A DNA stretch of 64,000 bases from Clostridia bacterium (lineage in GTDB: Bacteria > Bacillota > Clostridia > Christensenellales > CAG-314), in the NCBI GenBank assembly GCA_036654455.1, contig JAVVRZ010000002.1, positions 328,332 through 392,331 on the forward strand, written 5' to 3'. Position 1 is the first letter of the stretch. Each line of letters begins with the position of its first letter. A program made the translations under genes and the position numbers. Below, one piece after another: positions 1 through 9,440 of the stretch. The notes beneath the pieces are model-generated. The model did no database searches, had not been told where the DNA came from, and saw only the letters and a list, made by a program, of their open reading frames with translations.

Positions 1-1
1 T

Positions 2-1348
2 GCGCTTTCCCAACTTATGCTGTTTAGCATAGCTCCGCCCGAATTTATCTTAGTATTGAAGTCGCAAATTGATAAATATTTAGAGTCGCAAATTGCCACC
101 AAGACAACTACAATTGCGCTACAAGACTTAGAGCAACAACGCAAAAGCGAGAATAAAGGGCAAGACGACCAAGAAGAAGTCAACGACTTAGTTGTAAATG
201 CGCCTGCGGTAAGGCTAGTTGAGTCAATTATTAAAGAAGCTTTGCCTCTAAGAGCGTCGGATATTCACTTAGAGCCATTTGAAACTTTTGTGCGAGTTAG
301 ATATAGAATAGACGGCGAATTAATTGAAAGAGCAAGATTTGATATAGATTCTTACCCGGCAATCAACGCAAGAATTAAGATTATGTCGGGCATAAATATA
401 GCCGAACGGCGTATTCCGCAAGACGGCAGGTTTAATCTATCGGCAAACGGCACAGAATGGGACTTTCGTGTTTCTACAATGCCAACAGTTTTTGGCGAAA
501 AGTTCGTTTTGCGTATTTTAGACAAATCTTCGTTTATGTTTACCTCTCGTGAGCTACTTAACTTTACCGAAAAAGAGAATGAGCTAGTCACCGCAATGAT
601 ATCTCGTCCCTATGGTATAGTTTTAACCGTAGGACCTACGGGTTGCGGTAAATCTACGACAGTTTACTCCTTTTTAAAAGAAATTAATAAACCTAACGTC
701 AATATAATTACAGTCGAAGACCCTATCGAATATATGTTACCGGGTATTAACCAAGTTCAAGTCAACCCAAAAGCCGACCTAACTTTTGGTACGGCGCTGA
801 GAAGTATTTTGCGTCAAGACCCCAACGTAATAATGGTCGGTGAAATGCGTGACGAAGAAACGGCTCAAATTGCCGTTAGAGCGGCAATTACTGGTCACTT
901 AGTTTTCTCTACTTTGCACACCAACGATGCGCCAAGCTCGGCTATTAGATTAAGCGATATGGGGATAGAGCCATATTTGCTTGCCGATGCGCTAGTAGGC
1001 GTAATTAGCCAAAGACTAGTAAAAAAACTTTGTCCGGTTTGTCGCAAAAAGGTAAAAAGCAATCAACGTGAAACAGAAATTTTGAAGCTTGACGAACCAA
1101 CCACAATTTATAGACCGGACGGTTGTCAATTTTGCAATAACACAGGGTATCGTGGCAGAATGGCGATACACGAAATAATGTACGCAAGCGAGCGTGTTAA
1201 ATCGGCGATTGCCGACAAACTTCCGCTTGAAGAGCTTAGAGGCATTTGTAAGAGCGAGGGACTAATCAATTTGTGGGATTCTTGCAAAGAGCAAGTACTT
1301 AGAGGAAACACCAGCATACAAGAATTAATGTCGCTAACGGTCGAATAG
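2..1348 (+). CDS. PilB/GspE-type secretion ATPase, 5' end cut by window edge
   Basis: Hexameric ATPase that powers type IV pilus or type II secretion pseudopilus assembly at the inner face of the membrane. The reading frame is open from base 2 with no stop before the first ATG at 17, and family members are usually about 550 residues, so the gene very probably begins outside the window; about 448 codons are visible. Counting from the ATG at 17, Walker A is GPTGCGKST at residues 206-214, followed by ITVEDPIEY, the Walker B/Asp-box region VGEMRDEETAQ and the His box STLHTND. A C-terminal tetracysteine zinc site (CPVC and CQFC about 30 residues apart) is typical of PilB/GspE rather than the retraction ATPase PilT. 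No pilC or pilT follows; an ABC transporter gene starts 7 bases downstream, so the pilus genes, if any, lie upstream of the window. Confidence 0.9.
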   Translation, partial: ALSQLMLFSIAPPEFILVLKSQIDKYLESQIATKTTTIALQDLEQQRKSENKGQDDQEEVNDLVVNAPAVRLVESIIKEALPLRASDIHLEPFETFVRVRYRIDGELIERARFDIDSYPAINARIKIMSGINIAERRIPQDGRFNLSANGTEWDFRVSTMPTVFGEKFVLRILDKSSFMFTSRELLNFTEKENELVTAMISRPYGIVLTVGPTGCGKSTTVYSFLKEINKPNVNIITVEDPIEYMLPGINQVQVNPKADLTFGTALRSILRQDPNVIMVGEMRDEETAQIAVRAAITGHLVFSTLHTNDAPSSAIRLSDMGIEPYLLADALVGVISQRLVKKLCPVCRKKVKSNQRETEILKLDEPTTIYRPDGCQFCNNTGYRGRMAIHEIMYASERVKSAIADKLPLEELRGICKSEGLINLWDSCKEQVLRGNTSIQELMSLTVE

Positions 1349-1355
1349 GTGGAAG

Positions 1356-2108
1356 ATGAAGCAAACAGTTTTACAAGTTAAAAATTTAGTCAAATCATAT
1401 AACAAAGCGCCTGTACTAAAAAGTATCTCTTTTGAAGGTTACGCAGGTGAAATACTCAGTTTTGTAGGCGCAAACGGCGTAGGTAAATCTACTACAATCA
1501 AATGTATTAGCGGTATCATTCCTTACGAAGACGGCGAAATATTTATTAACGGCAAGAGTATGGACGAATTTCCGCTAGACTGCAAGCGTGAGGTCGGTTA
1601 TGTCGCCGACAATCAAGCCGTATACGAATTTATGACGGGTATGCAGTATCTTGACTTTATCGCCGGTGTTTTTAAAGTTGACTACGAGCGCAAGAAAGCC
1701 ATAATCGAGCATCTTAGTCAAGCCTATGGTTTGACCAAGTATTTAAACCGAAAAATTAGCACTTATTCGCACGGCACTCAGCAAAAGATAGCTATTTTAG
1801 CCTCCCTTGTGCATAGTCCAAAACTATGGATACTTGACGAGCCTTTTACCGGGCTTGACGTTAAAATGACTAGGGAAATTAAGCAATCAATGCAAGAAGC
1901 TAAACAACTCGGCAGTTGCGTATTCTTTTCTTCTCACAATATGGACGTAGTGCAAAGAATTAGCGATAGAGCGATTATAATTATTAACGGGCAGATAGCA
2001 GAAACAATCGATATTGCAGAATTTAATGCAAGTAATAGGTCGCTAGAAGATTATTATTTGTTTTTAGAAGAAAAGTTTGCTAATAGTGTCGAGGAAGACA
2101 ATGCTTAA
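1356..2108 (+). CDS. ABC transporter ATP-binding protein
   Basis: Cytoplasmic ATPase subunit of an ABC-2-type exporter (250 aa, normal length). Walker A GANGVGKST is at residues 38-46. The signature is SHGTQQ near residue 138 in place of the usual LSGGQ, as in EcsA/CcmA-like export ATPases. Walker B is LWILDEP near 157, followed by a D-loop (TGLD) and an H-loop (SSHNMD). It starts 7 bases after the PilB-like gene and overlaps the next gene by 8 bases, so the pair is translationally coupled. The partner at 2101-3666 is the membrane subunit. The substrate is not evident. Confidence 0.88.
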   Translation: MKQTVLQVKNLVKSYNKAPVLKSISFEGYAGEILSFVGANGVGKSTTIKCISGIIPYEDGEIFINGKSMDEFPLDCKREVGYVADNQAVYEFMTGMQYLDFIAGVFKVDYERKKAIIEHLSQAYGLTKYLNRKISTYSHGTQQKIAILASLVHSPKLWILDEPFTGLDVKMTREIKQSMQEAKQLGSCVFFSSHNMDVVQRISDRAIIIINGQIAETIDIAEFNASNRSLEDYYLFLEEKFANSVEEDNA

Positions 2109-3666
2109 ACTACTTATCAAGAAAGAATTTAAATTATATTTTAACAAATTAGACGGCAAGTCGGGTTTTGTAGACAAGCTAATTTCTTTTTTATGCCTTG
2201 CGTTAATTATAAGCGTATTTACCTATGTGTTTAGCGGTATTGTGGGCGGTTTTACAAAAATGGGGTTGTCCTATCAACTGCTTACGGTGGGCGTTACTTG
2301 TATAGGTTTAATTCAAATTGCGTTAGGACTTCCAAAAGTTTCAAGCGTTTTATTTTTAAGCGCAGACAACAATATTTGTATGGCGCTACCTATTTCTAAT
2401 AAACAAGTGGTAATTAGCAAATTTATAGTTTTATTTGTCAATCAATGCTTAGCAAACACCGTTATTCTTTTACCGCTTTGTATTAGTTACGGCGTAATTA
2501 CTTCGGCAAATACCTTGTTTTACTTCGGCATAATTTTACTTATAGTGTTTTTTTCTTTGTTTACGTTAAGCGTAGATATGCTACTGTCTAGATTATTTAT
2601 TAAGATTAGACTTTTCTTTGCGAAACATCGAATATTATATATCGCCTCGACTTTAATTTGCCTAGGAGCGTTATTTTTCGTCTACGTCAAAATATTGTAT
2701 TTATTTAACGATATTTTGCTAGACAGCGGACTTAAATATTTGTTTACTTATGAAAATGGACAACTTCTTACAACCTTGTCTAAATTTTTTATTCCCTTTA
2801 ATTTGCTTGTAAACATTATACTCGGGCAAAAACTTTTATCTTTGTTTGCGCTTTTAGCCATACCTGCGTTAACTTTTTTAGGCGGATACTATGTATATAA
2901 AATATATTCTAAGACGCTTTTAACCACGCAGACGACGGCTCAAACCAAAGAGAACCTCAATGTTACCGTTCCAGCAAACAAGTCGGTAACTTTAACTTTA
3001 ATGAAGAAAGAACTCGGCGCTATATTTAGCTCAAATGGAAGTACAAGCTATATTATAAATGTTTTTTCTTTGCCTATACTAATTTGTTCTACGGCAAAAG
3101 TTATCAATACAATTATTAGCACGCTGTTTGGCAGTTTGTTTGCGCCATATTTTACCCTTGCGATATTTTTGCTTTATATTACGCTTGCAAGTTCAAGCGC
3201 AGGTAGTTGTTTGTCAAGGGAGAAGAAGGCTATACAAAATCTTAAAACAATGCCGATAAGCTATATCAAACAAATTAACATTAAATTATTAGTGAGCGCA
3301 ATTCCAAATGTTATAGCTATTATTATAACAACTTTTGGACTTATGATATTTAATAATTTTAGCTTTTTACTTGCGATTTCGCAGTCTGGCGTAGTAATAT
3401 TATATTACATTATAGTTTCGGTAGCCCAAGTCGAAAAGGACATTTCTTCGCCGAGCCTAGACGGAAGAAACACTGCGTCTAACGGAGTTATGTTACTTAG
3501 TTTTCTAGGCAGTTTAGTAGTGTTAGGGCTTGCGATATTTTCCGCCTTTATGCAGGTCAAACTGGTCTACTTGTTGTTAATCGGTCTAGTTGGTTTAGTC
3601 GCCATTTTGAGTTATGGCTTATTGTGCTACAAAGCTAACAGACTTATTGAAAAGATTGGTTTGTAG
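2101..3666 (+). CDS. ABC-2-type exporter membrane subunit (EcsB/YthQ-like)
   Basis: Predicted polytopic membrane protein of 521 aa with roughly a dozen hydrophobic segments arranged in two halves. A hydrophilic stretch near residues 275-310 (a Thr/Gln-rich run followed by an ALTLMKKELGA-type repeat of the N-terminal MLKLLIKKEF motif) separates the halves. I chose the ATG at 2101 because GAGGAAG lies just upstream and it gives the 8-base overlap with the ATPase gene; an in-frame codon at 2077 would sit deep inside the ATPase gene. It probably pairs with the preceding ATPase as an exporter of unknown substrate. The family assignment is by architecture only. Confidence 0.75.
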   Translation: MLKLLIKKEFKLYFNKLDGKSGFVDKLISFLCLALIISVFTYVFSGIVGGFTKMGLSYQLLTVGVTCIGLIQIALGLPKVSSVLFLSADNNICMALPISNKQVVISKFIVLFVNQCLANTVILLPLCISYGVITSANTLFYFGIILLIVFFSLFTLSVDMLLSRLFIKIRLFFAKHRILYIASTLICLGALFFVYVKILYLFNDILLDSGLKYLFTYENGQLLTTLSKFFIPFNLLVNIILGQKLLSLFALLAIPALTFLGGYYVYKIYSKTLLTTQTTAQTKENLNVTVPANKSVTLTLMKKELGAIFSSNGSTSYIINVFSLPILICSTAKVINTIISTLFGSLFAPYFTLAIFLLYITLASSSAGSCLSREKKAIQNLKTMPISYIKQINIKLLVSAIPNVIAIIITTFGLMIFNNFSFLLAISQSGVVILYYIIVSVAQVEKDISSPSLDGRNTASNGVMLLSFLGSLVVLGLAIFSAFMQVKLVYLLLIGLVGLVAILSYGLLCYKANRLIEKIGL

Positions 3667-3675
3667 GAGAAATAT

Positions 3676-5751
3676 ATGAAGAAGAATTTTATTTTATTAA
3701 TTATGGTTTTGCCCTTCTTACTTATGTTTTTTGCTTATGGCGTAGGCAATATTATTTCTTTGCCTTTTAATATCGAAGTAGAGAGTCTTACAACTAATTA
3801 CGACGCTTATGAGGAGACGGGCGCAGAGAGTCCTTACAAACTTCACGCTAACATTTACCCGACCTATGCGGCAAATGCAAAACTTATTTGGTCGGTAAGT
3901 CCCGACTTAGATACCGGCGAAACCATAGCCGAGATTGTAGTTAAAGGACAAGATAGTTACCTAGTCTTCAATAAAGATAGCTCCGGCAATTTTATTACTG
4001 GTCGAGTTTGTGTTTCTGTCGAACTTTCAGGCGGACGATTTAAGCAAAGTTTCGAAATGTTTGGCATAGGCAAAGAAACCACTTTACAGAAGATATTTTT
4101 AAGTAAAAGCGACGCAAATTCTCAACACTTTGTAGTTGGCAAATATAATTTAATAAATGGCGAAAAACAATTAAGCGTCGAAAGTAATTTTAAATTAGGA
4201 GTAATTCCAAAAAATTCTTCCAAAGAATTTGACTTTATCTATATTAATTCAGCGGGCGAAGAAATCAGCGAGCAAGAGTCGGTTGCGACTTTTGACAAAG
4301 ACAATTTATCAATTACTGTAAAAGTAGATGGTAAGTTTGGGATAAGAATTGTAAGCCAAGTTGATAAAAATATTACTTTTGATTATCACTTAGATATTCT
4401 AGACGCAGTTAACGTATTTAATTATCAAGATTTACTTTTTTGCACAAATAAGTCTGCAAGTGGCGAAGCTATCGTATTGAGAAAGAATTTAGGCAGTTTA
4501 GCCGAAGTAAATAATAGCGAATTAAAAAATTACGCTTTATTTGGCGAATTGTCAAAAAATAGTTCAAACGGAGAAATTGTTACTTGCGAACATACAAACC
4601 TTCCCACTACTTACGATTGGAAATTTTATGAAAATCAAGGTTTATCTCAACCCGAAGTAATAGTAGGCATTACTTTTAAACAAAATTTATACGGCAACGG
4701 CTTCACGCTTAACGCTCACGAGCTGGCTTTTCCTAGCGGTAAAGACACTAATAAGAAACCCTTGCCTAGTGGTAGTGATTTATTTAAGTCGCCCCTTGCA
4801 TTTGTTGGCGCTGCTAATATGAAAGTTTACGGACAAGATAATATCGGTTTTTTGGTCAAGGGCGACGGAATTTTAATTGACAACGTTTCGTTAAAGAATT
4901 GTTCTAACGTTAGCGATTTAACTCACCTTGACTACGTCGGCACAGTTTTAGAAATAATAGGCGATAATTGCAAGTTGACTAATTCGACCGTAAGCAACGG
5001 AAGAACGGTAATAAGAAGTTTTAGCAACGATAATTTTACAATAGATAACTGTTTACTTCAATACGCAAGGGAGTTTATATTAAAAGTCGGTAGCAACAGT
5101 CTAGTTAGGTCGACTATGTCAAATTTGTATCCCACTGGTAACCCTAGCGACAGTTCGGTAATAATTTGCGATACGCAGTTTTATAAGTCCGGTATGTTTT
5201 GCATAGCAATAGATGCGCATTTTAGCGGTAGTTATATTTGCGACGGTATGGGCGGAAGATTTCCTGAGGCAATAGGTCTAGGCGCTACAAGTTCGCCAAC
5301 CATAGTGACTATTAAGGGCGACACTAAGTTTTTCGATTGGAAAGCTATTGATAGCCTTGACAGTAGCACATTAATTACAGGCGCAGGCGAAAACGCTATT
5401 CAGCTTAATGAAATATTTAAAATGTTCAAGAGTAAGTTTCCAGTCGAAGCTAAAAATGTCTTTAAAGTACAGGACGGAAAAGACTATGTCCACGGCGGTA
5501 TTGCATTTTTTGGCGGTGGAAGAAACGACTCTACCATAACTTTTGAAGGTAACGTTGATAGCGCAAGGGGCGGTATGTTCTACTTAGCAATGGGGCTAGA
5601 AGAAATTAAAGAGAGCTTAGGCAATTACGCCGAGCATTTTATAGCTGCGGCAGGCAGAGAAAAATTTAGATTTTTAATCTATAACAGCGCCGTGACTGAT
5701 ATAGTAATAGACTCAATACCTACTCAAAAAGGATACAAGCAAGTTAGTTGA
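3676..5751 (+). CDS. Secreted or membrane-anchored beta-helix-like surface protein
   Basis: Not assigned to a named family. The 691-residue product starts with a basic MKKN and a hydrophobic segment (residues about 5-30), a signal peptide or signal anchor. The first half (about 35-240) looks like beta-sandwich domains. From about residue 330 the sequence becomes a right-handed parallel beta-helix pattern: short repeats with Asn/Val/Leu ladders such as GILIDNVSLKNC, NCKLTNSTVSNG and NFTIDNCLLQ. No sortase motif or C-terminal anchor is visible. It follows the ABC membrane subunit by 9 bases with a GGAGAAATAT ribosome site, so it is the last gene of that operon and may be the exporter's cargo or accessory. 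Beta-helices of this type occur in polysaccharide lyases and adhesins; no catalytic residues could be recognised. Confidence 0.6.
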   Translation: MKKNFILLIMVLPFLLMFFAYGVGNIISLPFNIEVESLTTNYDAYEETGAESPYKLHANIYPTYAANAKLIWSVSPDLDTGETIAEIVVKGQDSYLVFNKDSSGNFITGRVCVSVELSGGRFKQSFEMFGIGKETTLQKIFLSKSDANSQHFVVGKYNLINGEKQLSVESNFKLGVIPKNSSKEFDFIYINSAGEEISEQESVATFDKDNLSITVKVDGKFGIRIVSQVDKNITFDYHLDILDAVNVFNYQDLLFCTNKSASGEAIVLRKNLGSLAEVNNSELKNYALFGELSKNSSNGEIVTCEHTNLPTTYDWKFYENQGLSQPEVIVGITFKQNLYGNGFTLNAHELAFPSGKDTNKKPLPSGSDLFKSPLAFVGAANMKVYGQDNIGFLVKGDGILIDNVSLKNCSNVSDLTHLDYVGTVLEIIGDNCKLTNSTVSNGRTVIRSFSNDNFTIDNCLLQYAREFILKVGSNSLVRSTMSNLYPTGNPSDSSVIICDTQFYKSGMFCIAIDAHFSGSYICDGMGGRFPEAIGLGATSSPTIVTIKGDTKFFDWKAIDSLDSSTLITGAGENAIQLNEIFKMFKSKFPVEAKNVFKVQDGKDYVHGGIAFFGGGRNDSTITFEGNVDSARGGMFYLAMGLEEIKESLGNYAEHFIAAAGREKFRFLIYNSAVTDIVIDSIPTQKGYKQVS

Positions 5752-5795
5752 CGCTAATTGCTCAAACAAATAGATTATTTAAATAATACCAAACT

Positions 5796-5827
5796 AAGCT
5801 CTAAATATTTTTGTTTAGAGCTTTTTT
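5796..5827 (+). terminator. Rho-independent terminator after the ABC/beta-helix operon
   Basis: A 10-bp perfect stem (AAGCTCTAAA / TTTAGAGCTT) with an 8-base loop is followed by a T run, 45 bases after the stop of the beta-helix gene. Confidence 0.85.
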
Positions 5828-5906
5828 AAATCAGTATGAGTTGCTTAGTTTTTTCTAACAATGTGTTTAGTATCTTATGTTGAAAAAATAAGTAATAATA
5901 TACTTT

Positions 5907-6755
5907 TTATCTATTTAACGTATTTACAAGTTTTCGAGGAATATCTTTGTTTATCATCAATAAATTCTCGTAGTCGGCGTAAGGGTAGGGGTGAGAGTAG
6001 CTATCTTTTCCAACTTCAATCGTAAATGCGGGAATATCTAATTTTTGTATGCACCAATCTTTATAACCGCCTGCGCTTCTACTATTTTCGGCAAGAGCGT
6101 AAGAGGTATTTTGAGCAATTCCCTTAGCTAATCGGTAATGTTCCCACAGTTTTGTTCTGGTTTGACCAAACCGCCAATATATCACCTCGCCTTTTGTGTG
6201 ATAAGAAAGGGTCGCCTTAGGGCGCAAAGCTGTTGTAAAATTAATTAAAGCCATTGTTTCGGGTTCGCTGTTTGCATATTCACCCACATAGTTTTGGCTA
6301 GACGGATAAAAGACATTTTGTTCGCCCGAACCGAAATTTGCGTCAAAATTAACATTTAAATCTACTCCTCTTGCGTTAGCTTTCCACAGTGAAAAGTCGC
6401 TGTGACCGTTAATTTGTAGCAATTTTTTACGCAGTTGCTTGTCTTTAATTACCGTATCGCCTTGTTGCGCAAGCATAACGCCGTCTACGTTTACCATAGG
6501 TATAAAATATATACCGCCGTTTAAAATTAAATCTTTGCGGGCAAGCAAATGTTTAGCCATATCAAGCACAAGCAATGCCGTAATATGTTCTCTTGCGTGA
6601 ATTGCGCCTTGTACGATGATGCAATTTTTTTTATCATTGCCTATATAAATATAGGGTATGCGGTTTTTTAAATACGAATCGCCGACTACCCCTGTTTCTA
6701 CCCCAATCGAATTAAATATATCTACCTCTTTGAGTAAATCTTCGTATCCAAACAT
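5907..6755 (-). CDS. M14 family zinc carboxypeptidase
   Basis: Metallo-carboxypeptidase (282 aa) of the M14 family, most like the gamma-D-glutamyl-diamino acid or murein tripeptide carboxypeptidase branch. The zinc motif HAREH (His53, Glu56) follows a hydrophobic strand. The third zinc ligand is the His in SYHTKGEVIYWR, and the catalytic Glu is in the C-terminal FTIEVGKD. There is no signal peptide, so the product is probably cytoplasmic and may recycle cell-wall peptides or trim small peptides. The ATG is supported by GGGAGG upstream on the minus strand. It stands alone, divergent from pckG. Confidence 0.85.
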   Translation of the reverse strand: MFGYEDLLKEVDIFNSIGVETGVVGDSYLKNRIPYIYIGNDKKNCIIVQGAIHAREHITALLVLDMAKHLLARKDLILNGGIYFIPMVNVDGVMLAQQGDTVIKDKQLRKKLLQINGHSDFSLWKANARGVDLNVNFDANFGSGEQNVFYPSSQNYVGEYANSEPETMALINFTTALRPKATLSYHTKGEVIYWRFGQTRTKLWEHYRLAKGIAQNTSYALAENSRSAGGYKDWCIQKLDIPAFTIEVGKDSYSHPYPYADYENLLMINKDIPRKLVNTLNR

Positions 6756-6868
6756 TTTTATTTGCCTCCCAATTCTTCAATAAATTGCTATTGATTAATG
6801 ATTATTTGCTAATCTTACTTAAACCGCCGTTTTTTCACAAAAATTACTATACAATATGCTTTATCCCC

Positions 6869-6896
6869 TTGTAAGTGTGATTATTTGTGCTATAAT
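6869..6896 (+). promoter_or_regulatory. Promoter of pckG-dut
   Basis: TTGTAA (6869-6874), a 16-base spacer and TATAAT (6891-6896), 45 bases before the pckG start. Good sigma-A-type match in the divergent intergenic region. Confidence 0.6.
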
Positions 6897-6941
6897 CATA
6901 TCAGGGTTAAAATATATAACCACTAAATTTGAGGTGAGGAT

Positions 6942-8681
6942 ATGTTAAAGAGTGTAGAAAAGTTTGTTAACTACTGTACTGAGCTTATGCAACCTGACGA
7001 AGTCGTATGGATTACCGGCGACGAACAGCAGTACTGCAATTTGCGTGAAGAAGCGTGTAATACTGGGGAATTTATTAGATTAAACCAAGAAAAGCACCCT
7101 AATTGTTACTTACATCGTAGCGCCCGTAATGACGTTGCTCGTGTTGAAGGTCGCACATTTATATGTTGCGATAGAGAAATTGACGCAGGACCTACTAACC
7201 ACTGGATGAAACCTGACGACGCTTACAAAATATTAGAGAATATTTCCTTTGGAGCTATGAAAGGGCGTACTATGTACGTTATTCCTTACTCTATGGGCGA
7301 TGTTTCTTCTCCATTTGCAAAAATCGGTATCGAAGTAACCGATAGTATATATGTAGTTATTTCTATGAGCATTATGACACGAGTTGGCAACGATGTTTTA
7401 AGCAAGATTACCGATGACTTCATAAGAGGACTGCACACTAAGGCAGAACTTAGTAGTGAGAAACGGTATATTTGTCACTTCCCACAAGACAACACAATTT
7501 GGTCGGTAAACAGCGGTTACGGCGGTAACGTATTACTCGGCAAAAAGTGTTTTGCGCTTCGTATTGCCTCTAATTTGGCTAAAAACGAAGGCTGGCTCGC
7601 CGAACACATGCTTATCGTAGGCATAACTAGACCAAACGAAGAAACTAAATATATAGCTGCCGCTTTCCCATCGGCGTGTGGCAAAACCAACTTAGCTATG
7701 CTTGTTCCGCCCGAATATTATGAAAAATTAGGCTATAAGGTTGAAACAATCGGCGACGACATCGCTTGGATTAGACCGGGCGAAGACGGTTGCTTATATG
7801 CGATTAACCCCGAACACGGTTTCTTTGGCGTTGCGCCCGGCACAAGTATAAAAACTAACCCTAACGCTTTGCATTCTTGCAAAAAAGATGCGTTATTTAC
7901 TAACGTTGCATTAAATACTGACGATAACACCGTTTGGTGGGAAGGGCTAGGCGAAAGACCCGAACATTTACTTGATTGGCAAGGCGATGTTTTTGACCCA
8001 GCCACTATGCCGTATGCGGCGCACCCAAACAGCCGTTTTACAGCTCCTATTGACAACTGTCCGTGTTTATCTAGCGAATATTACTCTAATAAGGGCGTAA
8101 AAATTTCCGCCTTTGTATTTGGCGGAAGGCGTGACGACACCATTCCTCTTGTTTGTCAAGCTAAGTCTATCGAACAAGGCGTGTTTAAGGCAAGCACTAT
8201 GGCAAGTCAAACTACTTCGGCGGCAACCGGCAAGGTTGGCGTACTTCGTCGTGACCCGTTTGCAATGCTACCCTTCTTTGGCTATCACGTAGGCGACTAC
8301 TTTGCGCATTGGTTAAAAATATTACATAGTATTGCTAATCCTCCGCAAATATTTAACGTCAACTGGTTTGGCAAGCGTGACGGCAAATTTGTTTGGGCTG
8401 GCTTTGGCGAGAATATTCGTGTGCTTGATTGGATATTAGACCGTTGCTGTAACAAGGTCGACGCAAAAGAAACGCCTATTGGTATGTTGCCCTATGCAAA
8501 AGACATCAACGTTAACGGCATTGATACAACGCTACAAGACGTAGAATATTTACTTACAATCGACAAAGAGAAATGGGCGGTAGAGCTATCGCAAATTGAA
8601 GAATTCTACGCATTTATTGGCGAGAGAGTGCCACAAGCGTTACAAGAAGAACTTACCACTCTTAAAAAATTATTAGTATGA
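6942..8681 (+). CDS. pckG: Phosphoenolpyruvate carboxykinase (GTP)
   Basis: Interconverts oxaloacetate and phosphoenolpyruvate with GTP/GDP. In a fermenting anaerobe it may run in the carboxylating direction to make oxaloacetate and GTP. The 579-aa product is full length for the GTP-dependent family. The kinase P-loop PSACGKTN is at residues 243-250, followed by GDDIAWIR (metal and phosphate contacts), NPEHGFFGVAPGT, a FGGRR motif and the C-terminal nucleotide-binding region. GAGGTGAGG precedes the ATG. The 3' end overlaps dut by 4 bases (ATGA). The GTP-type enzyme is less usual in Firmicutes, many of which use the ATP type. Confidence 0.96.
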   Translation: MLKSVEKFVNYCTELMQPDEVVWITGDEQQYCNLREEACNTGEFIRLNQEKHPNCYLHRSARNDVARVEGRTFICCDREIDAGPTNHWMKPDDAYKILENISFGAMKGRTMYVIPYSMGDVSSPFAKIGIEVTDSIYVVISMSIMTRVGNDVLSKITDDFIRGLHTKAELSSEKRYICHFPQDNTIWSVNSGYGGNVLLGKKCFALRIASNLAKNEGWLAEHMLIVGITRPNEETKYIAAAFPSACGKTNLAMLVPPEYYEKLGYKVETIGDDIAWIRPGEDGCLYAINPEHGFFGVAPGTSIKTNPNALHSCKKDALFTNVALNTDDNTVWWEGLGERPEHLLDWQGDVFDPATMPYAAHPNSRFTAPIDNCPCLSSEYYSNKGVKISAFVFGGRRDDTIPLVCQAKSIEQGVFKASTMASQTTSAATGKVGVLRRDPFAMLPFFGYHVGDYFAHWLKILHSIANPPQIFNVNWFGKRDGKFVWAGFGENIRVLDWILDRCCNKVDAKETPIGMLPYAKDINVNGIDTTLQDVEYLLTIDKEKWAVELSQIEEFYAFIGERVPQALQEELTTLKKLLV

Positions 8682-9145
8682 GCGTAGCAAAGTTTAGCTT
8701 AGTTAGCCGTTTGCAGTTTAGCAAAGACGGCGGAAAAAATTATGATAATTTAATTATTCCTCGTCGAGCTACTACTAATTCGGCAGGATACGACTTTTTT
8801 GCGTCCTGCGACATAGTTTTGGGAAAAAATCAAAAAGTTTTTGTTCCAAGCGGTATAAGAGTTAAGCTTAAATCTAATTATATGTTGTTACTCCTCCCAA
8901 AGAGCGGGCTAGGGGCGAAATTTGACCTAAAACTTGCTAATACGGTAGGTTTAATCGACGCAGATTATTTTAACGCCGACAACCAAGGTCATATTATTGT
9001 AGCGTTGTGTAACGGAGAGCAGGAACTTACTATTAAACAGGGTCAAGCCTTTGTTCAAGGGGTAATTGTTCGATATTATAAAGCGCAAGAAAGTAACGTC
9101 AAGACCAAGCGAAAAGGCGGTTTCGGTAGCACTCAAAAGAGCTAA
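8678..9145 (+). CDS. dut: dUTP diphosphatase (dUTPase)
   Basis: Hydrolyses dUTP to dUMP and pyrophosphate, keeping uracil out of DNA and supplying dUMP for thymidylate. All five trimeric dUTPase motifs can be followed in order: RATTNSAGYDFFA (motif 1), PKSGLGAKF (motif 2, variant of PRSSLA), VGLIDADY (motif 3, with the catalytic Asp), GQAFVQGVI (motif 4) and KGGFGST (motif 5, the flexible C-terminal arm). The length of 155 aa is normal. The start overlaps the pckG stop by 4 bases, so translation is coupled although the functions are unrelated. Confidence 0.93.
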   Translation: MSVAKFSLVSRLQFSKDGGKNYDNLIIPRRATTNSAGYDFFASCDIVLGKNQKVFVPSGIRVKLKSNYMLLLLPKSGLGAKFDLKLANTVGLIDADYFNADNQGHIIVALCNGEQELTIKQGQAFVQGVIVRYYKAQESNVKTKRKGGFGSTQKS

Positions 9146-9188
9146 ATAATTCTAAAAGTAAAAATGTTAAATAATTTTTAATTTAAAA

Positions 9189-9220
9189 AAAATGGACGGA
9201 AGAATTTCCGTCCATTTTGT
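9189..9220. terminator. Bidirectional terminator between dut and the DUF1858 gene
   Basis: An 11-bp perfect stem AATGGACGGAA / TTCCGTCCATT at 9191-9201 and 9206-9216. It is flanked by T-rich tracts on both strands (TTTTGTTTGTTT on plus, an eight-T run on minus), so it can end both converging operons. Confidence 0.9.
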
Positions 9221-9229
9221 TTGTTTAAG

Positions 9230-9421
9230 CTAGTCGCAAATTTTGTTTAGAGCGTTTATCAATTCGTCGGCGTCAATGCCGTGTACGCTAGCGGCCTGTT
9301 CGACTGTTTCGCCTCTTGCCGCAAGACAGCCTACGCAACCCATATTAAAGTCGGCAAATACGTTAGCCGTTAGGGGATTAGTTTGTAAAACTTCGATAAT
9401 CTTCATTGTTTTGGTGAACAT
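9230..9421 (-). CDS. DUF1858 small redox-type protein
   Basis: A 63-residue protein matching the DUF1858 family, often fused or adjacent to anaerobic redox enzymes; function unknown. It carries the family's GCVGC cysteine pair near residue 30, preceded by NPLTANVFADFNMGC and followed by ETVEQAASVHGID. AAGGAG lies at the right distance from the ATG. It is 19 bases downstream of the SPFH gene and probably cotranscribed with it. Confidence 0.8.
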   Translation of the reverse strand: MFTKTMKIIEVLQTNPLTANVFADFNMGCVGCLAARGETVEQAASVHGIDADELINALNKICD

Positions 9422-9440
9422 AATTTATACTCCTTAAATA

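Noticed and set aside
5837-5884. Short 15-codon ORF after the first operon
   Set aside because: No ribosome site, lies between a terminator and a converging gene.
7733-8056. Antisense reading frame of 107 codons in pckG
   Set aside because: Shadow of the strongly conserved pckG coding frame, with no ribosome site or family resemblance; the other antisense frames in the window were set aside for the same reason.
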